64,000 nucleotides of DNA from Delphinus delphis (taxonomy: Eukaryota; Chordata; Mammalia; Artiodactyla; Delphinidae), in contig NC_082684.1 in NCBI RefSeq assembly GCF_949987515.2, positions 47,830,006-47,894,005 on the forward strand, in the 5' to 3' direction. Under the pieces are notes generated by a model. That model was not told the DNA's origin. It was given only the letters and a program-made list of their open reading frames with translations, and ran no database searches. This document shows positions 35,811 to 46,103 of this stretch, piece by piece. The position numbers and the translations under genes were made by a program. Numbering within the stretch: position 1 is the stretch's first letter; each line of letters starts with the position of its first letter.

Positions 35811-35831
35811 GCAGTGGGATCAGCTATTCCG
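35811..35831 (+). CDS. DDHD1: DDHD1 alternative 21-nt microexon (adds 7 residues)
   Basis: The sequence gcagtgggatcagctattccg lies between a good acceptor (tttactgcag) and a strong donor (gtgagt). Both borders are phase 1, so inclusion keeps frame. Joined to the previous exon it adds Gly-Ser-Gly-Ile-Ser-Tyr-Ser to the linker before the AIHSFKLS segment. I recall human DDHD1 isoforms that differ by seven residues, which fits a cassette microexon, but I cannot check that this is the same one. It sits only 635 nt after the preceding exon. Such short exons usually depend on flanking splicing enhancers and are often tissue-specific; the sequence alone does not say where it is used. Confidence 0.8.
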
Positions 35832-36215
35832 GTGAGTATAACAGTACAGGTAGATTAGAATTTGTGGATTTCTCTAATTTTTTTTTTTTTTCCTAAAAGT
35901 GTTTCTTCATCCATGCTTGCCTTTATTTGGGAAGTTTCTTGGCAAGCCCTACTTAATCTAGTGAATTAAACTATGAATTAAGTGATTTTTTTCCTTCTCC
36001 TTGTAAAACATCTATAAAGCAGAAAAACTCAATATTGGTCAAGTAATTCACAGAATGCAGCTTGGAAAAAATGAATTATGTAGTTGGGAGCAATTGATTA
36101 CATAACATAATTAATTACAAAACAATAAGCTTCAAATTGGCTTTTTTCCCCCTTATTGTTAATAACATTCCAAGTCTTTTCTCTCTCCTATTCCTTACTC
36201 TTTTATCTCTCTCTG

Positions 36216-36216
<1 letters not shown>

Positions 36217-36262
<46 letters not shown>
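36217..36262. repeat. (CA)n microsatellite
   Basis: About 22 uninterrupted CA units, likely polymorphic. Confidence 0.95.
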
Positions 36263-37957
36263 CACATGCAGGGAAACTGTATACATTAGCTTATACCAAG
36301 TAAAAATATCTCTGTACCTTTAAAAGTCTGCATAATTGAGGAAAATGGTGGCTTCTAAATAAATTGGTAATTAGATCTAAGAAATGTCTATTATGTGCCA
36401 GATACCATATTCTAGGAATTTAAAATATTTCATTTTGCTAATCCCTGGAGTCAACTATGTTCTTATTTCACTGTGAAATTCAAGCTCAAGGTTCTTACAA
36501 ATCAATATATAAAGAACAGTTCAGTATCTATAAAGCAGAGCTGTATCTATATTCCTGCAGATTGCCATAAAGACAATACTCTGGTTAAAGCACAGATAGC
36601 AAATTTTGTATATCTCTGATCTTTTATTAGTGACTGAAATATTTTGGAACCTCTCATCACCACTATCAAAATAACCACAAAAGCCTACTTCATAGTATTT
36701 GAAAGACTGAACTCTTTTCAAAATTTCATTCCTATTGGGAAAGGCTGAGTTCTGGATTTTTTCCTTTCTATTAATTCTCCTTAAGTCTTGCCTCAAAAAT
36801 GGCAGTTCACCTTGACAAACCCAGTTTATCCACCCAAATTCTTTACTATTAATGCATGGAAAAAACCCAGGAGCTTGGAGGAGGAAAAGGATGAGTATGA
36901 AAAATAAAAATAAAAGTATATTGTCCCCTTTCTCATACTGTGTTCAAAGCATTTCTTTTCTACTTGCTAATTCTCCCTGTGGAGGTTAGTCATCAGCTCT
37001 GTTTCATCTCTAGATCCCATCTACTTGGAATCTGAAATGTTAAATGGAGCAGCATACTTCAGATTTCTTCAAAGTGCCCTAATTTTATGATCCAGTCACT
37101 TAAATAAGTCTGATAAAAGAACATAGTTTGTATGAGTATATCTTTGAGTCTGTGTCAATTCTCGAGTATCAGTCTAGGATATTATATATAGTAGTATTTT
37201 TTGCTAGCTTTAAAGAGTGGTAAAATTCTAATTAGTAATAACAGAAAATTGTTAAACTGTTAGAACACTTTTGTATTGTAATCTTCCAAAATGATGATCT
37301 TTTGAGGTTCATTGGAAGAAAAATTGACTTTTTAAATATACTGTGACATAAAACATCAGCATGTTTTGTTATCAACAAAGGTTATAAATTCAATTCAGTA
37401 TATATACTGTTGTCATGAATTTCCAGCCATTTTATTTATTATTTAGTATTATGTAAAGCATACATTCATGTGTTAAAATGTGACTTTTGACTTTGAAGAT
37501 TATGGGAAATTCTGTAGTACATTTGAAAATTATCACTGGTCTTAATGAAAGAACATCTGCTGCCCAAAAAGCTACTGTTGTTGGAAAAATAACTCAAATT
37601 TATAATACAAAGATAAAAAGTATTACAATTTTTTGATTATTTCACTTCTTACCTCCAAGCTTTTGAAATGTCATATTTTATCAATCTGAGGGGGGAAAAT
37701 AGCTTTTCCACCTAAGTCTTCTCATGTACATAGGATAAAGCCTTGACTCTTCATATTGTTAGAAGATTTTGAATATTCCTTGTGCAGATAGTACTGTGCC
37801 AGTTACTTTTGTGAAAGAAACAGACAGGGTTTTGGCTCTCAGGGAGTTTTAAACCTTTGGGGATGACAAAGCCTGCAGATGAGAAGTTACAAAGAGTAAG
37901 TACAAGGTAACAAAGTAGACAGTGCATGTTAAACATTCTGAAAAAGGATGTACAATA

Positions 37958-38095
37958 GAGTATTTATTGTACAATAAATTATACAATATTTTTGTAAAAT
38001 TGTACAAAATTGTACAATACAATTGTACAAAATTGTACAAATTATACAATACAATTATTGTATTGTAGAGTATACAATAGAGTACAATCCCGTAT
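37958..38095. repeat. AT-rich cluster of TTGTACAA inverted repeats
   Basis: The self-complementary unit ttgtacaa or close forms (tgtacaat, attgtaca) recur more than ten times in about 135 bp, both directly and inverted, so the strand can fold in several registers. Confidence 0.85.
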
Positions 38096-38204
38096 TTAAT
38101 AATTTAAAATAATTTTAAAGTACTATATTCAAGAACTCTTTTTAAGTGCTCTGGGGAATTCCTAAGAAACTTAACAGAGTTATTGCCTTGAAGGACATAA
38201 AATA

Positions 38205-38247
38205 CTAATGAAATAAAATAAAATACTAATGAAATAAAATACTAATT
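38205..38247. repeat. tandem repeat (aaaatactaatgaaat)n
   Basis: The unit 'aaatactaatgaaataaaat' occurs about two and a half times. Confidence 0.85.
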
Positions 38248-38381
38248 CCTTTTTCTTCTGCCCTTATCTATGTCTTGGTTAGGGTAGTTATTGCCACAAA
38301 TACACTGAATATATTTATTATTCTCTCCTTATTAATTATCGTACTAATCTCAAAGTAAGCATTGAATTAAAAAGATCTGTT

Positions 38382-38703
38382 GGGGCTTCCTTGGTGACAC
38401 AGTGGTTGGGAATCCGCCTGCCAATGCAGGGGACATGGGTTCGAGCCCTGGTCCGGGATGATCTCACATGCCGCGGAGCAACTAAGCCCATGTGCCACAA
38501 CTACTGAGCCTGCACTCTAGAGCCCGTGAGCCACAACTACTGAAGCCTGCACACCTAGAGCCCGTGCTCCACAGCAAGAAAAGCCACCGCAATGAGAAGC
38601 CCGCACGCTGCAAAGAAGAGTAGCCCCCGCTCACCGGGACTAGAGAAAGCCGCGCGCAGCAACGAAGACCCAACATAGCCATAAATGAATGAAGGAATGA
38701 ATG
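38382..38703 (+). mobile_element. CHR SINE, long form
   Basis: 'ggggcttccttggtgacaca' to 'cgaagacccaacatagccat' with an (AATG)n-like tail. Target duplication is not clear. Confidence 0.9.
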
Positions 38704-39119
38704 ATCGATTGAAGTTTAGCATAACTTTTTTATCATTCAAAGAAAGATAAACCCCCAAAGTATAATTATGTGATTTAGATTTCATTTTCTCTGAGAGTTA
38801 AAATTAAAAATGATTCTCTTCCCACCCCACCTCCTAGGCTAGGAAATGTTTATCTAGCAGCCTAACAAATGAAAGCTAGAAGTTCACTGGGGATGAATCA
38901 TACAAATAAAACCAGGCCTTCAAATAAGTAAATTTGTAAATACTTAAAAGTACTAGAGTAGTATTTCCCTCATTTTATAATTTATCGATGCAAGCAGTAA
39001 TCAGTAAAAAAAAAAAAATGGTTGAACTAAATGGGTAGTTCTGCACCTGCTCTAGTCAAAAAATGCATAACTTCAATCCAGTTATGAGAAAACATCAGAC
39101 AAACTCAAATTGAGGGACA

Positions 39120-40010
39120 TTCTACAAAGTAACTTACCAGTATTCTTCAGAAGTGTCAAGGTCATATTTAACTAGATGGGGGGAATCCTTTCACAATGTA
39201 TGTCAAATCAACACAGTATACACTTTCAATGTCTTATAATATTGTCAATTGTACCTCAGTAAAGATGAAAAAAATTTTTTAAGTGTCAAGATCATGAAAG
39301 ACAAGGAAAGACTGAGGAATTTGTCGTAGTTTAGGGGAAACTAAGGAAACATAACAAAATACAACATGGTACCCTGGATTGTATCCTAGGACAGAAAAGG
39401 ACATTAATAGAAAAACTGGAGAAATCGGAATAAAGTCAATATTTTAGTTGATAGTATTATACCAATGTTAATTTCTTAGTTTTGATAATTGTACTATAGT
39501 TATGCTAACATTAGGAGAAGCTGGGTGAAAGATATTATGGTAACTCTGTACTATTTTGCAACTTTTCTGTAGGTTGAAAATTATTCCACAATAAAAAGGT
39601 GTTTTGTTTTTTCTTAAGGCCAGTAGAGACATTGAAATAGTAAAAAATATTTAGTTAATCCAAAAGAAACAACAAAAGGAGAAACAAGAAGCACAGACAG
39701 AACAAAGAAAATATATGGGAAATGGTAGACCTAAATTCACCCATATGAAAACTATAGTAAATATAAGTGAACTAACACTTAAATTAAAAAACAGAGATCG
39801 ACAGATTTGCTAGGAATGCAAGATCCAACTGTATGCTGTATAGTAGAGTCACATTCAGTATAAAATCACAGGTAGGCTGAAAGTAAAAGAAAAAAAAATG
39901 GACTTTTTACTGTTCAGGCTAATTTGGTGTGCTATGACAGCACAAGTATTAGTGGATCTCTAAGGATTTACAGCATTTAACAATTTGGCATGTAGTGTAT
40001 ATGCCTATCC
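39120..40010 (+). mobile_element. old L1M 3' UTR and adjoining LINE fragment, sense strand
   Basis: 'atggtaccctggattgtatc', 'ggtaactctgtactattttg' and 'gaaaattattccacaataaa' are L1M 3' UTR text ending near 39600. Beyond it 'gcaagatccaactgtatgct' looks like a second old LINE piece. Confidence 0.6.
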
Positions 40011-40386
40011 TATTGCTGGATAAGGATATCCCAAACTGTGAATATATCATTTCAAAAGTCTAAAAGGGGGAGGGCCGGGGTGGGGAGAGGGAAGGAGTAT
40101 TAACCCTTTCTAATCGGCTTTTCTTTTCCTTTCTCTTTGGTGACTAAGAGGACTCCCACCTTCTAGCTTTTAGTTATCAATTTTTATAAATGTATTTAAT
40201 TTAATTTCTCTGAGATCCAAGAAGATTGACAGAAGTTTTCTCATTATAGTTGGTAGGTTTGAGATGTGCAAACCTACTTCCCTTGCGGTTGAGATTATCT
40301 AGGTTGCCAGCTTTTATAGAGGGAAAAGTTATAGAGTTATTCTATTCTAGGAAGTAGTATATCATCAGCAATTTCACACAAATTGC

Positions 40387-40621
40387 TTTTTTTTTTCTTT
40401 TTTTTCTTTTTTTTTTTTTTCTTTTTTTTGCGGTACGCAGGCCTCTCACCGTTGTGGCCTCTCCCGTTGCGGAGCACAGGCTCCGGACGCGCAGGCTCAG
40501 CGGCCATGGCTCACGGGCCCAGCCGCTCCGAGGCATGTGGGATCCTCCCGGCCCGGGGCACGAACCCGTGTCCCCTGCATCGGCAGGCGGGCTTTCAACC
40601 ACTGCGCCACCAGGGAAGCCC
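40387..40621 (-). mobile_element. CHR-2-type SINE, antisense
   Basis: Long T tract with C interruptions, then 'gcggtacgcaggcctctcac' to 'gccaccagggaagccc'. Target duplication is unclear. Confidence 0.92.
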
Positions 40622-42019
40622 AGCAACCCCCTTTTTTTTGATACTCTGCTTTCAGAATTATATAATGAAGAACATTTCTTTAAGAGATGAATTATAGTAC
40701 AGAAATTTATTGAAAACACTGTATTTTAGTACTTAAAATCTTTTTCATTGCTTTGTAAGACTTTAATACATAAATGAAAAGTTTTATTAAATGTTAGCAT
40801 TTAATTAGCATTTTAGTTGCATTTTGTGTTTATGCATACTTTTGCTAACACTATATAAGAATTCTTAACTAAAACTTTATTTTAGTGATCCTTGTTGGAA
40901 TGATAGTAAACCTTTTTGTCTCTAGTGTACTTATGGTGGTACTTATCCTTTGCTTTGGGTTGAAAAAAAGTTAAGCTCTCTGTGCTAGAGGATGTTGTAA
41001 CAAAGCAAATGATTTTCAAGTGAAAATAAGAATTAAATATGAGAAGAAGGTAAAGAAGCATGTCTATCCAATTTTGTGAAAATTTTTAAAATATGTTTGT
41101 GATTTTAGTATATTGGGGTGTTTGGCTTTATGTTAATCCTTAAATTAGTATTCCTTTAGGGGAAAAAAAGCCTTTCATTTTTGTATCTTGACTAACTTTT
41201 AGAAAGTGTTTATGTAATTTTAAGTGTGATCAGGTGGTCCATGTGTTTCCCACTAGTTCTTTTTTAGTAAATGTGGAATTGTTTCATGTTAGTTTTACTA
41301 GTAGAACTATAAAATCTAGGTTTTGTTTGAGCAGTACAGTCTCAAGTTTATGCCAAGTTTGATCTACTTTGTTATGTTAGCTTTTTCCTAAGGATTTTTT
41401 TTGTGTGAAAATGTTTCTTGCAAGTGATACATCTACTCCTCAGGAACTGACCAGAAGGCACATGAAAGAAGAAACATGTTCAGTGAAGAAAATTACTTTG
41501 GTTGTCATTTTCCACCCCTCTGTGACAATGAGATGTTTTCATAATCCTGATTTTACAACCCAGTTTTTAATTCTTGTCTATACTTTTTTATAGTCATCTA
41601 ATTACATACAGTTAAAGTTAGTAAGTGCCTCATAAGCATTTCTCAATTACCTTTATCACATATATCTTTAAATATACCTTATCTGTATGTAACAGCAGGT
41701 TTCTTTTTTAACTTCTAGTACTATACAACGGGAATTAAGTATTTTTGTATTTGAGCAGTGTTTAACCTTTGAATGTCACATTAATGTAGAAGGGAGTGAG
41801 GATGAAAATCAAATGTATTAGAACATAAATTTAAGCTAAATCATAAAGATTCTGTGATTAACTGAACAGTAAAGAAAATGATTTTAAGATTCAATTCTAA
41901 GTGGATTTTAAAATAAATGCTTATTTAAAATGTAAAGAAATTTATTGATATATAACTAGCAATATTTGACAGGGAAAGAGTTGACTTTAAGGTTATCTAC
42001 TGATTTACCAAATACCAAG

Positions 42020-42070
42020 TCTATGTCTGGCTTTACTCTGTTGTCTGCTTTACTCTGTTGTCTGTTTTAC
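42020..42070. repeat. 17-bp tandem duplication
   Basis: 'ctttactctgttgtctg' occurs twice in succession, followed by a partial third copy. Confidence 0.85.
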
Positions 42071-42831
42071 ACTTACAAGATGTCACAGCATACATTTTTA
42101 CTAATGACTTTTTTTTGTCATTCTATTGCTAACAAATCTTTCATTATTTTGTCACTAATAAGTCAGTTCAAAGTAGAGCTTTCAACTTAATTTTTTGGGG
42201 GAAATGTTTCATTTTTAAAAGTATTTTAACAACTTGAACAGAGTTGTGAAAAGAATATTTTGTTCTGTGGGAAGGCTCTATTTACACTTCAGTAAGGGAA
42301 AGCATCTAGTGGAATGTATACTGTGGTATCTTCTTAGGAAAGCTTCATTAGATGGTTATTTATTGCATTTTCAGTTTGCACATCAGATGTTGGCTGTGTC
42401 ATAGTCACAAATTTGGTGAGAGTAAATAACCTTAGTATTGTAAAGATGTGGTTTATAAATCTCTTATGCGTACAAAAATGCTGTGTTCTATTTTTTTATT
42501 CCATCTATACAAAGACATTAAAAATGGTGATCACATAGTTGTCTTTAATTGATAAATTTAGATATCATTTGCCTTTTTTACTTTCAGTAAAAGTAGAGCA
42601 TATATTTGATAAACATTATTAAACTAACATTTTGCTGCACTGATTTTTAATTAGGAATTATATAAATAAAGCATTTAGAATAATGTTTGTCAAATACAAC
42701 TCACTTTTTAAAGTTAATACAACAAAAAGGCAAACCTCATTTAAAATTTACTTTGAAGCTCAGTGTTTTTGCTTTCTTAGTTGTCTACCACCTCCCTCCC
42801 TTCTCCCTCCCTTCTCTGTTCAAATGGAGAG

Positions 42832-42882
42832 GATATAAGGAGAGTACAGATGCGGCAGGTCTTAAACGAAAGCGTTCCCAAG
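42832..42882 (+). CDS. possible unannotated DDHD1 cassette exon (51 nt, phase 1 to 1)
   Basis: A long pyrimidine tract (42781-42820) is followed by AG at 42830-42831, a 51-nt open segment and a donor-like CCCAAG|gtacag. In the phase left by the upstream exon it reads GYKESTDAAGLKRKRSQG without a stop and rejoins the next exon in frame. Three CpGs survive in the last 33 bp inside an AT-rich intron. Alternative acceptors also keep frame: AG at 42779-42780 would give 102 nt, also open, and AG at 42848-42849 would give 33 nt. I do not recognise the peptide; its basic KRKR cluster is the only visible feature. It could equally be chance or a non-coding conserved element. Confidence 0.3.
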
Positions 42883-43629
42883 GTACAGTAATTGTAGTTT
42901 TACTTCTCCATGTAGTTATATTCCTGGCTTGTAGCTTTCAGTTGTGATTATAGCATTCGGTTGTATTTAGAGCATAGAAATTACTAGTATTTTAGAAATG
43001 TATCCATTGTATTATTTTGCTTAGTGTTAATTATAAGTGGTGTAAACATTTGCAAACAATGTGTATAGTTCAATAATGGGATATTCGCCAATATTAAGAT
43101 GCTTTAAGACAACACAAAGGTTTAGAGAGAAACAAAATTTTGTTGGCTTAACTTGGTCTTATAGTTTTAATGTTTTAAGCATATGTTGCTCAAAACTATT
43201 TTAACAAAATGCAGTTTTGAAACATTGGATTAAAAGGCTTAAAGTACTGACTTGGATCAGACATAGAAGTAGAAAAAGAAATAATTATTAAACTCTTGCA
43301 AAAGATTTTTTTTAATTTATGAAAAGTTCTTTTATTTAAAACCTGAGTTTGTACACTGGTTTTATGTTTTATTTGCAACTGAAGATGTTATTCATGTTTG
43401 TTATGTTAATTGCATCTTGGTCTTGTGTTCAATATTAGTAATGTGTCCTGGCAGGTAAGTAAGATATAAATAGATTTTTCGTAAGTTTTTGAAGTGGCAT
43501 TTTTACCATAACTCAGAAGTACATTTTCCTGGCAATGATTTGCTTTTCTATGTATTCTAGTAAGGAATAGCTTTTCACAAAAATGTCTTATGATCTTAGA
43601 TCTTGACCAGGACTCCATCCTTTCATAGT

Positions 43630-43765
43630 TAGCATCTTCAAATCAGGAGAGTTGGACTCTGTCACTAACTAGCTTTGTGGCAAGTCACTTAATCCCTTTG
43701 TACCTGTATGTCTTTATATATAATGGGAGATATTTTTGCCTAAAGAGGATTTTAAGAAAATAAAT
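43630..43765 (+). mobile_element. MIR, partial
   Basis: 'ctctgtcactaactagcttt' and 'tggcaagtcacttaatccct' match the MIR core. Confidence 0.7.
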
Positions 43766-44746
43766 TAGGCATAGTGATTTGAAGGTGGCTCGTTTTCTGA
43801 AGGTATGTGAATTTTTCTTACCTCTATACAAGAGATAAAGAGGAAAAGTTGAAGTCCTTCAGACAATAAGACATCAAACTGTGAATTGGTGGACAAGTTT
43901 TGACAATTTTCTTAACTGTTGCTTCCACAAACGTTACTAAATTTGTGACATGTGGCAAGTACTGTGCTATGACTGTGTTTGGTGCTAGTGATACAAAATG
44001 ACCAAGGTATGTCCCTGCCTCACAGAGTTTGCGTATTCCTGAAGGATATAGGTTTGCATTTTTTTTTTTTTAAAGAGCTCATTTTCACCAAGCATACCTC
44101 GGTTACAGAAATGAAATAACCATACTAATTTGAACATCATAGTAGGAAAAAATTTATTTCTTGTTAAAAGATCTTTCAACCTTGGAGCTCTGTTATGGTG
44201 GGCAATATCCAGTGATAACTGGCTTTAGTATCCGTTCCAAAAATACCTTATATTCTAATAAATTAGATGATTCTCTTCCCAGTTTAAAGATAATTTTTTT
44301 TTCATCTGAGTCATGTTTTATCTTGTGCTGAGTGAAATTTTCACAGATCAAAAAATAAAATCAACAGAAGAAATGAAACTTAAGTTTCTATGTCAACTGT
44401 ACTGAGAACTTTCATGAAGGTGTATATCCCTTAGTCCTAAGGAATGGCCACATCACCTGGGAAAGCAGTTCTTTAATAATCAGAGGATATTTCCTATAGA
44501 GGTTAAAATTATGGTAGTTAAGCCAGTTTATTCCATGTTGTTCCAACAAGTTGCCTTTTCCTGTAGCATGCTTAATAACTTATAAAGTCCCTATCCCTTA
44601 CTGTTTCACATCAATATATGTTTCAATGAAATAGTTTTTTATTGAACTGGGTTAAAATATTGATTCAAAAAATCTGTGTATTATAATTTTCACACAAATG
44701 AAGTTTGTCTTGGAGACCTTCAAATTAGTTTTTCCTTTTGCAACAG

Positions 44747-44875
44747 CTATTCATAGTTTCAAGCTGAGTCGAAACCACGTGGACTGGCACAGTGTGGATG
44801 AAGTGTATCTTTATAGTGATGCAACAACATCTAAAATTGCAAGAACAGTTACTCAAAAACTGGGATTTTCTAAAG
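44747..44875 (+). CDS. DDHD1: DDHD1 exon (129 nt, phase 1 to 1), AIHSFKLSRNHVDW segment
   Basis: The acceptor is ttccttttgcaacag and the donor is AAAG|gtattt. With the G carried over it reads A-I-H-S-F-K-L-S-R-N-H-V-D-W-H-S and ends in QKLGFSK. This segment immediately precedes the lipase fold and is close to invariant in mammals; an Ile replaces the Val I recall after the first Ala in human. A start codon in the same frame lies in the intron at 44698, but it lies upstream of the acceptor and is not a real start. Introns of 8.9 kb upstream (from the microexon) and 1.1 kb downstream flank it. Confidence 0.96.
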
Positions 44876-45955
44876 GTATTTGTTAAATATTACTAGAGTT
44901 TGTCAAAATGTTGGGAATCTAAGTTTTTCTCTTATGTTCAAAATAGATGATCCAGGTTTTATTTTTAGTATTTTTTAAGTATGTATTAAATTTAGTGCCA
45001 GTTACTACCCTGTTAAACTCTTTTTAAGGTGACTGAGTTAACATGTGTTCATTAATGAATAATTATATATTTAGAATGGTCTGGCAAGATTAATAAATAC
45101 ACTTTTTACTTCTAAAAGCACAAAAGCAGTCAAACCTGAGGCAGTGCTGTGAAATAAAACATGGCAGTTGAAATATAGTGTCAGTAAAGATGAAGACTGG
45201 ACATTTTTCAGTGGATCTAGTGAGATGTAGGTCATCGGTGACTTAGATGGATTGCTGGGACAGAACCAGATTGGCATGGGTTGAAGTTTAAGTAGAAGTT
45301 GAAGAAATGGAGGCAGTGAGAATAGATAGCTCTTTAAACAAGTTCGACTAAAAGAAAGAGAAGAGGGACTGGTACTTGGGGAAGAGGTGAATGCATTATG
45401 AAAAAATCTTTCAAAAATTTTTTCTAAGTCTGATAATTTTTTTACTGTCTTATTTTTAATTCTTTGATAATAGATGTGCTTGAATATTTACATGTTCATT
45501 AGTCAGTTGTATTTGTTTTGTGAGTTACTTTATCAACATCTTTAGCCCATTTTGCTATTTGGTTGATTCATTTCACTTTTTGATGAATAAGTTCTTTTTG
45601 TATGCTTACGTAATTAACTTATTACTGTGTGTCATATTTTGCAAAAACTTTCGCAGTTTGTCATTTGTCTTTTATCTTTGCTTCATGATACATTCATTAT
45701 AGAGAAGTTTTTAATTTTTATGTGTTCAGTTCATCCTTTTTTCTTTCCTTTTGCCTTATGGTTTCTGGCTTCGCTGTCATGTCCAGTTCAGCAGTTTATA
45801 TTAGAACTGATCAATACTTATCTTACAAATTTTATCCCCCCCAACCCAGTGAAATTTTTTCATAGTATTCCTTTTATTTCTTTATTTTTTCAATATATTG
45901 TGAAAATGCTATTTCTGTAATAAACAATAAACTTAGAATCATAATTTTCCTACAG
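44876..45955 (+). other. short intron, no recognised repeat
   Basis: AT-rich 1.1-kb intron. The part 45430-45900 resembles antisense L1 sequence ('tttagcccattttgctatttggttg') but is degraded. Nothing else is recognised. Confidence 0.6.
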
Positions 45956-46103
45956 CATCAAGTAGTGGGACCAGACTTCATAGAGGTTATGTAGAAGAAG
46001 CCACATTAGAAGACAAGCCATCACAGACTGCCCATATTGTATTTGTTGTGCATGGCATTGGGCAGAAAATGGACCAAGGAAGAATTATCAAAAATACAGC
46101 CAT
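45956..46103 (+). CDS. DDHD1: DDHD1 exon (148 nt, phase 1 to 2), start of the lipase fold
   Basis: The acceptor is aattttcctacag and the donor is CCAT|gtgagt. The exon reads ASSSGTRLHRGYVEEATLED and continues to HIVFVVHGIGQKMDQGRIIKNTA. The buried strand VFVVHGIG followed by a His-Gly turn is the first strand and oxyanion-hole region of the alpha/beta-hydrolase fold in this phospholipase family; the catalytic Ser is in a later exon outside the window. The last codon is split (AT|G) and completed by the next exon, giving the Met-Met-Arg junction. Reading through the donor gives a spurious 72-residue ORF from 46037. Confidence 0.97.

Larger units (their letters stand above)
35832..44746 (+). 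other. intron between microexon and the AIHSFKLS exon
   Basis: An 8.9-kb intron. It holds a CA microsatellite at 36217-36262, an AT-rich inverted-repeat patch near 37958-38095, two CHR SINEs, an L1M 3' region at about 39120-40010 and a MIR near 43.6 kb. The stretch 40650-43600 appears free of young repeats and includes the candidate cassette exon near 42.83 kb. Confidence 0.8.

Noticed and set aside
36217..36262. CA, GT and TA repeats as CRISPR-like arrays
   Set aside because: They are dinucleotide microsatellites without spacers, in a mammalian genome.
44698..44886. ORF starting at 44698 in the DDHD1 frame
   Set aside because: The first 49 bases are intron; the acceptor at 44746 defines the exon start, so this Met is not a translation start.
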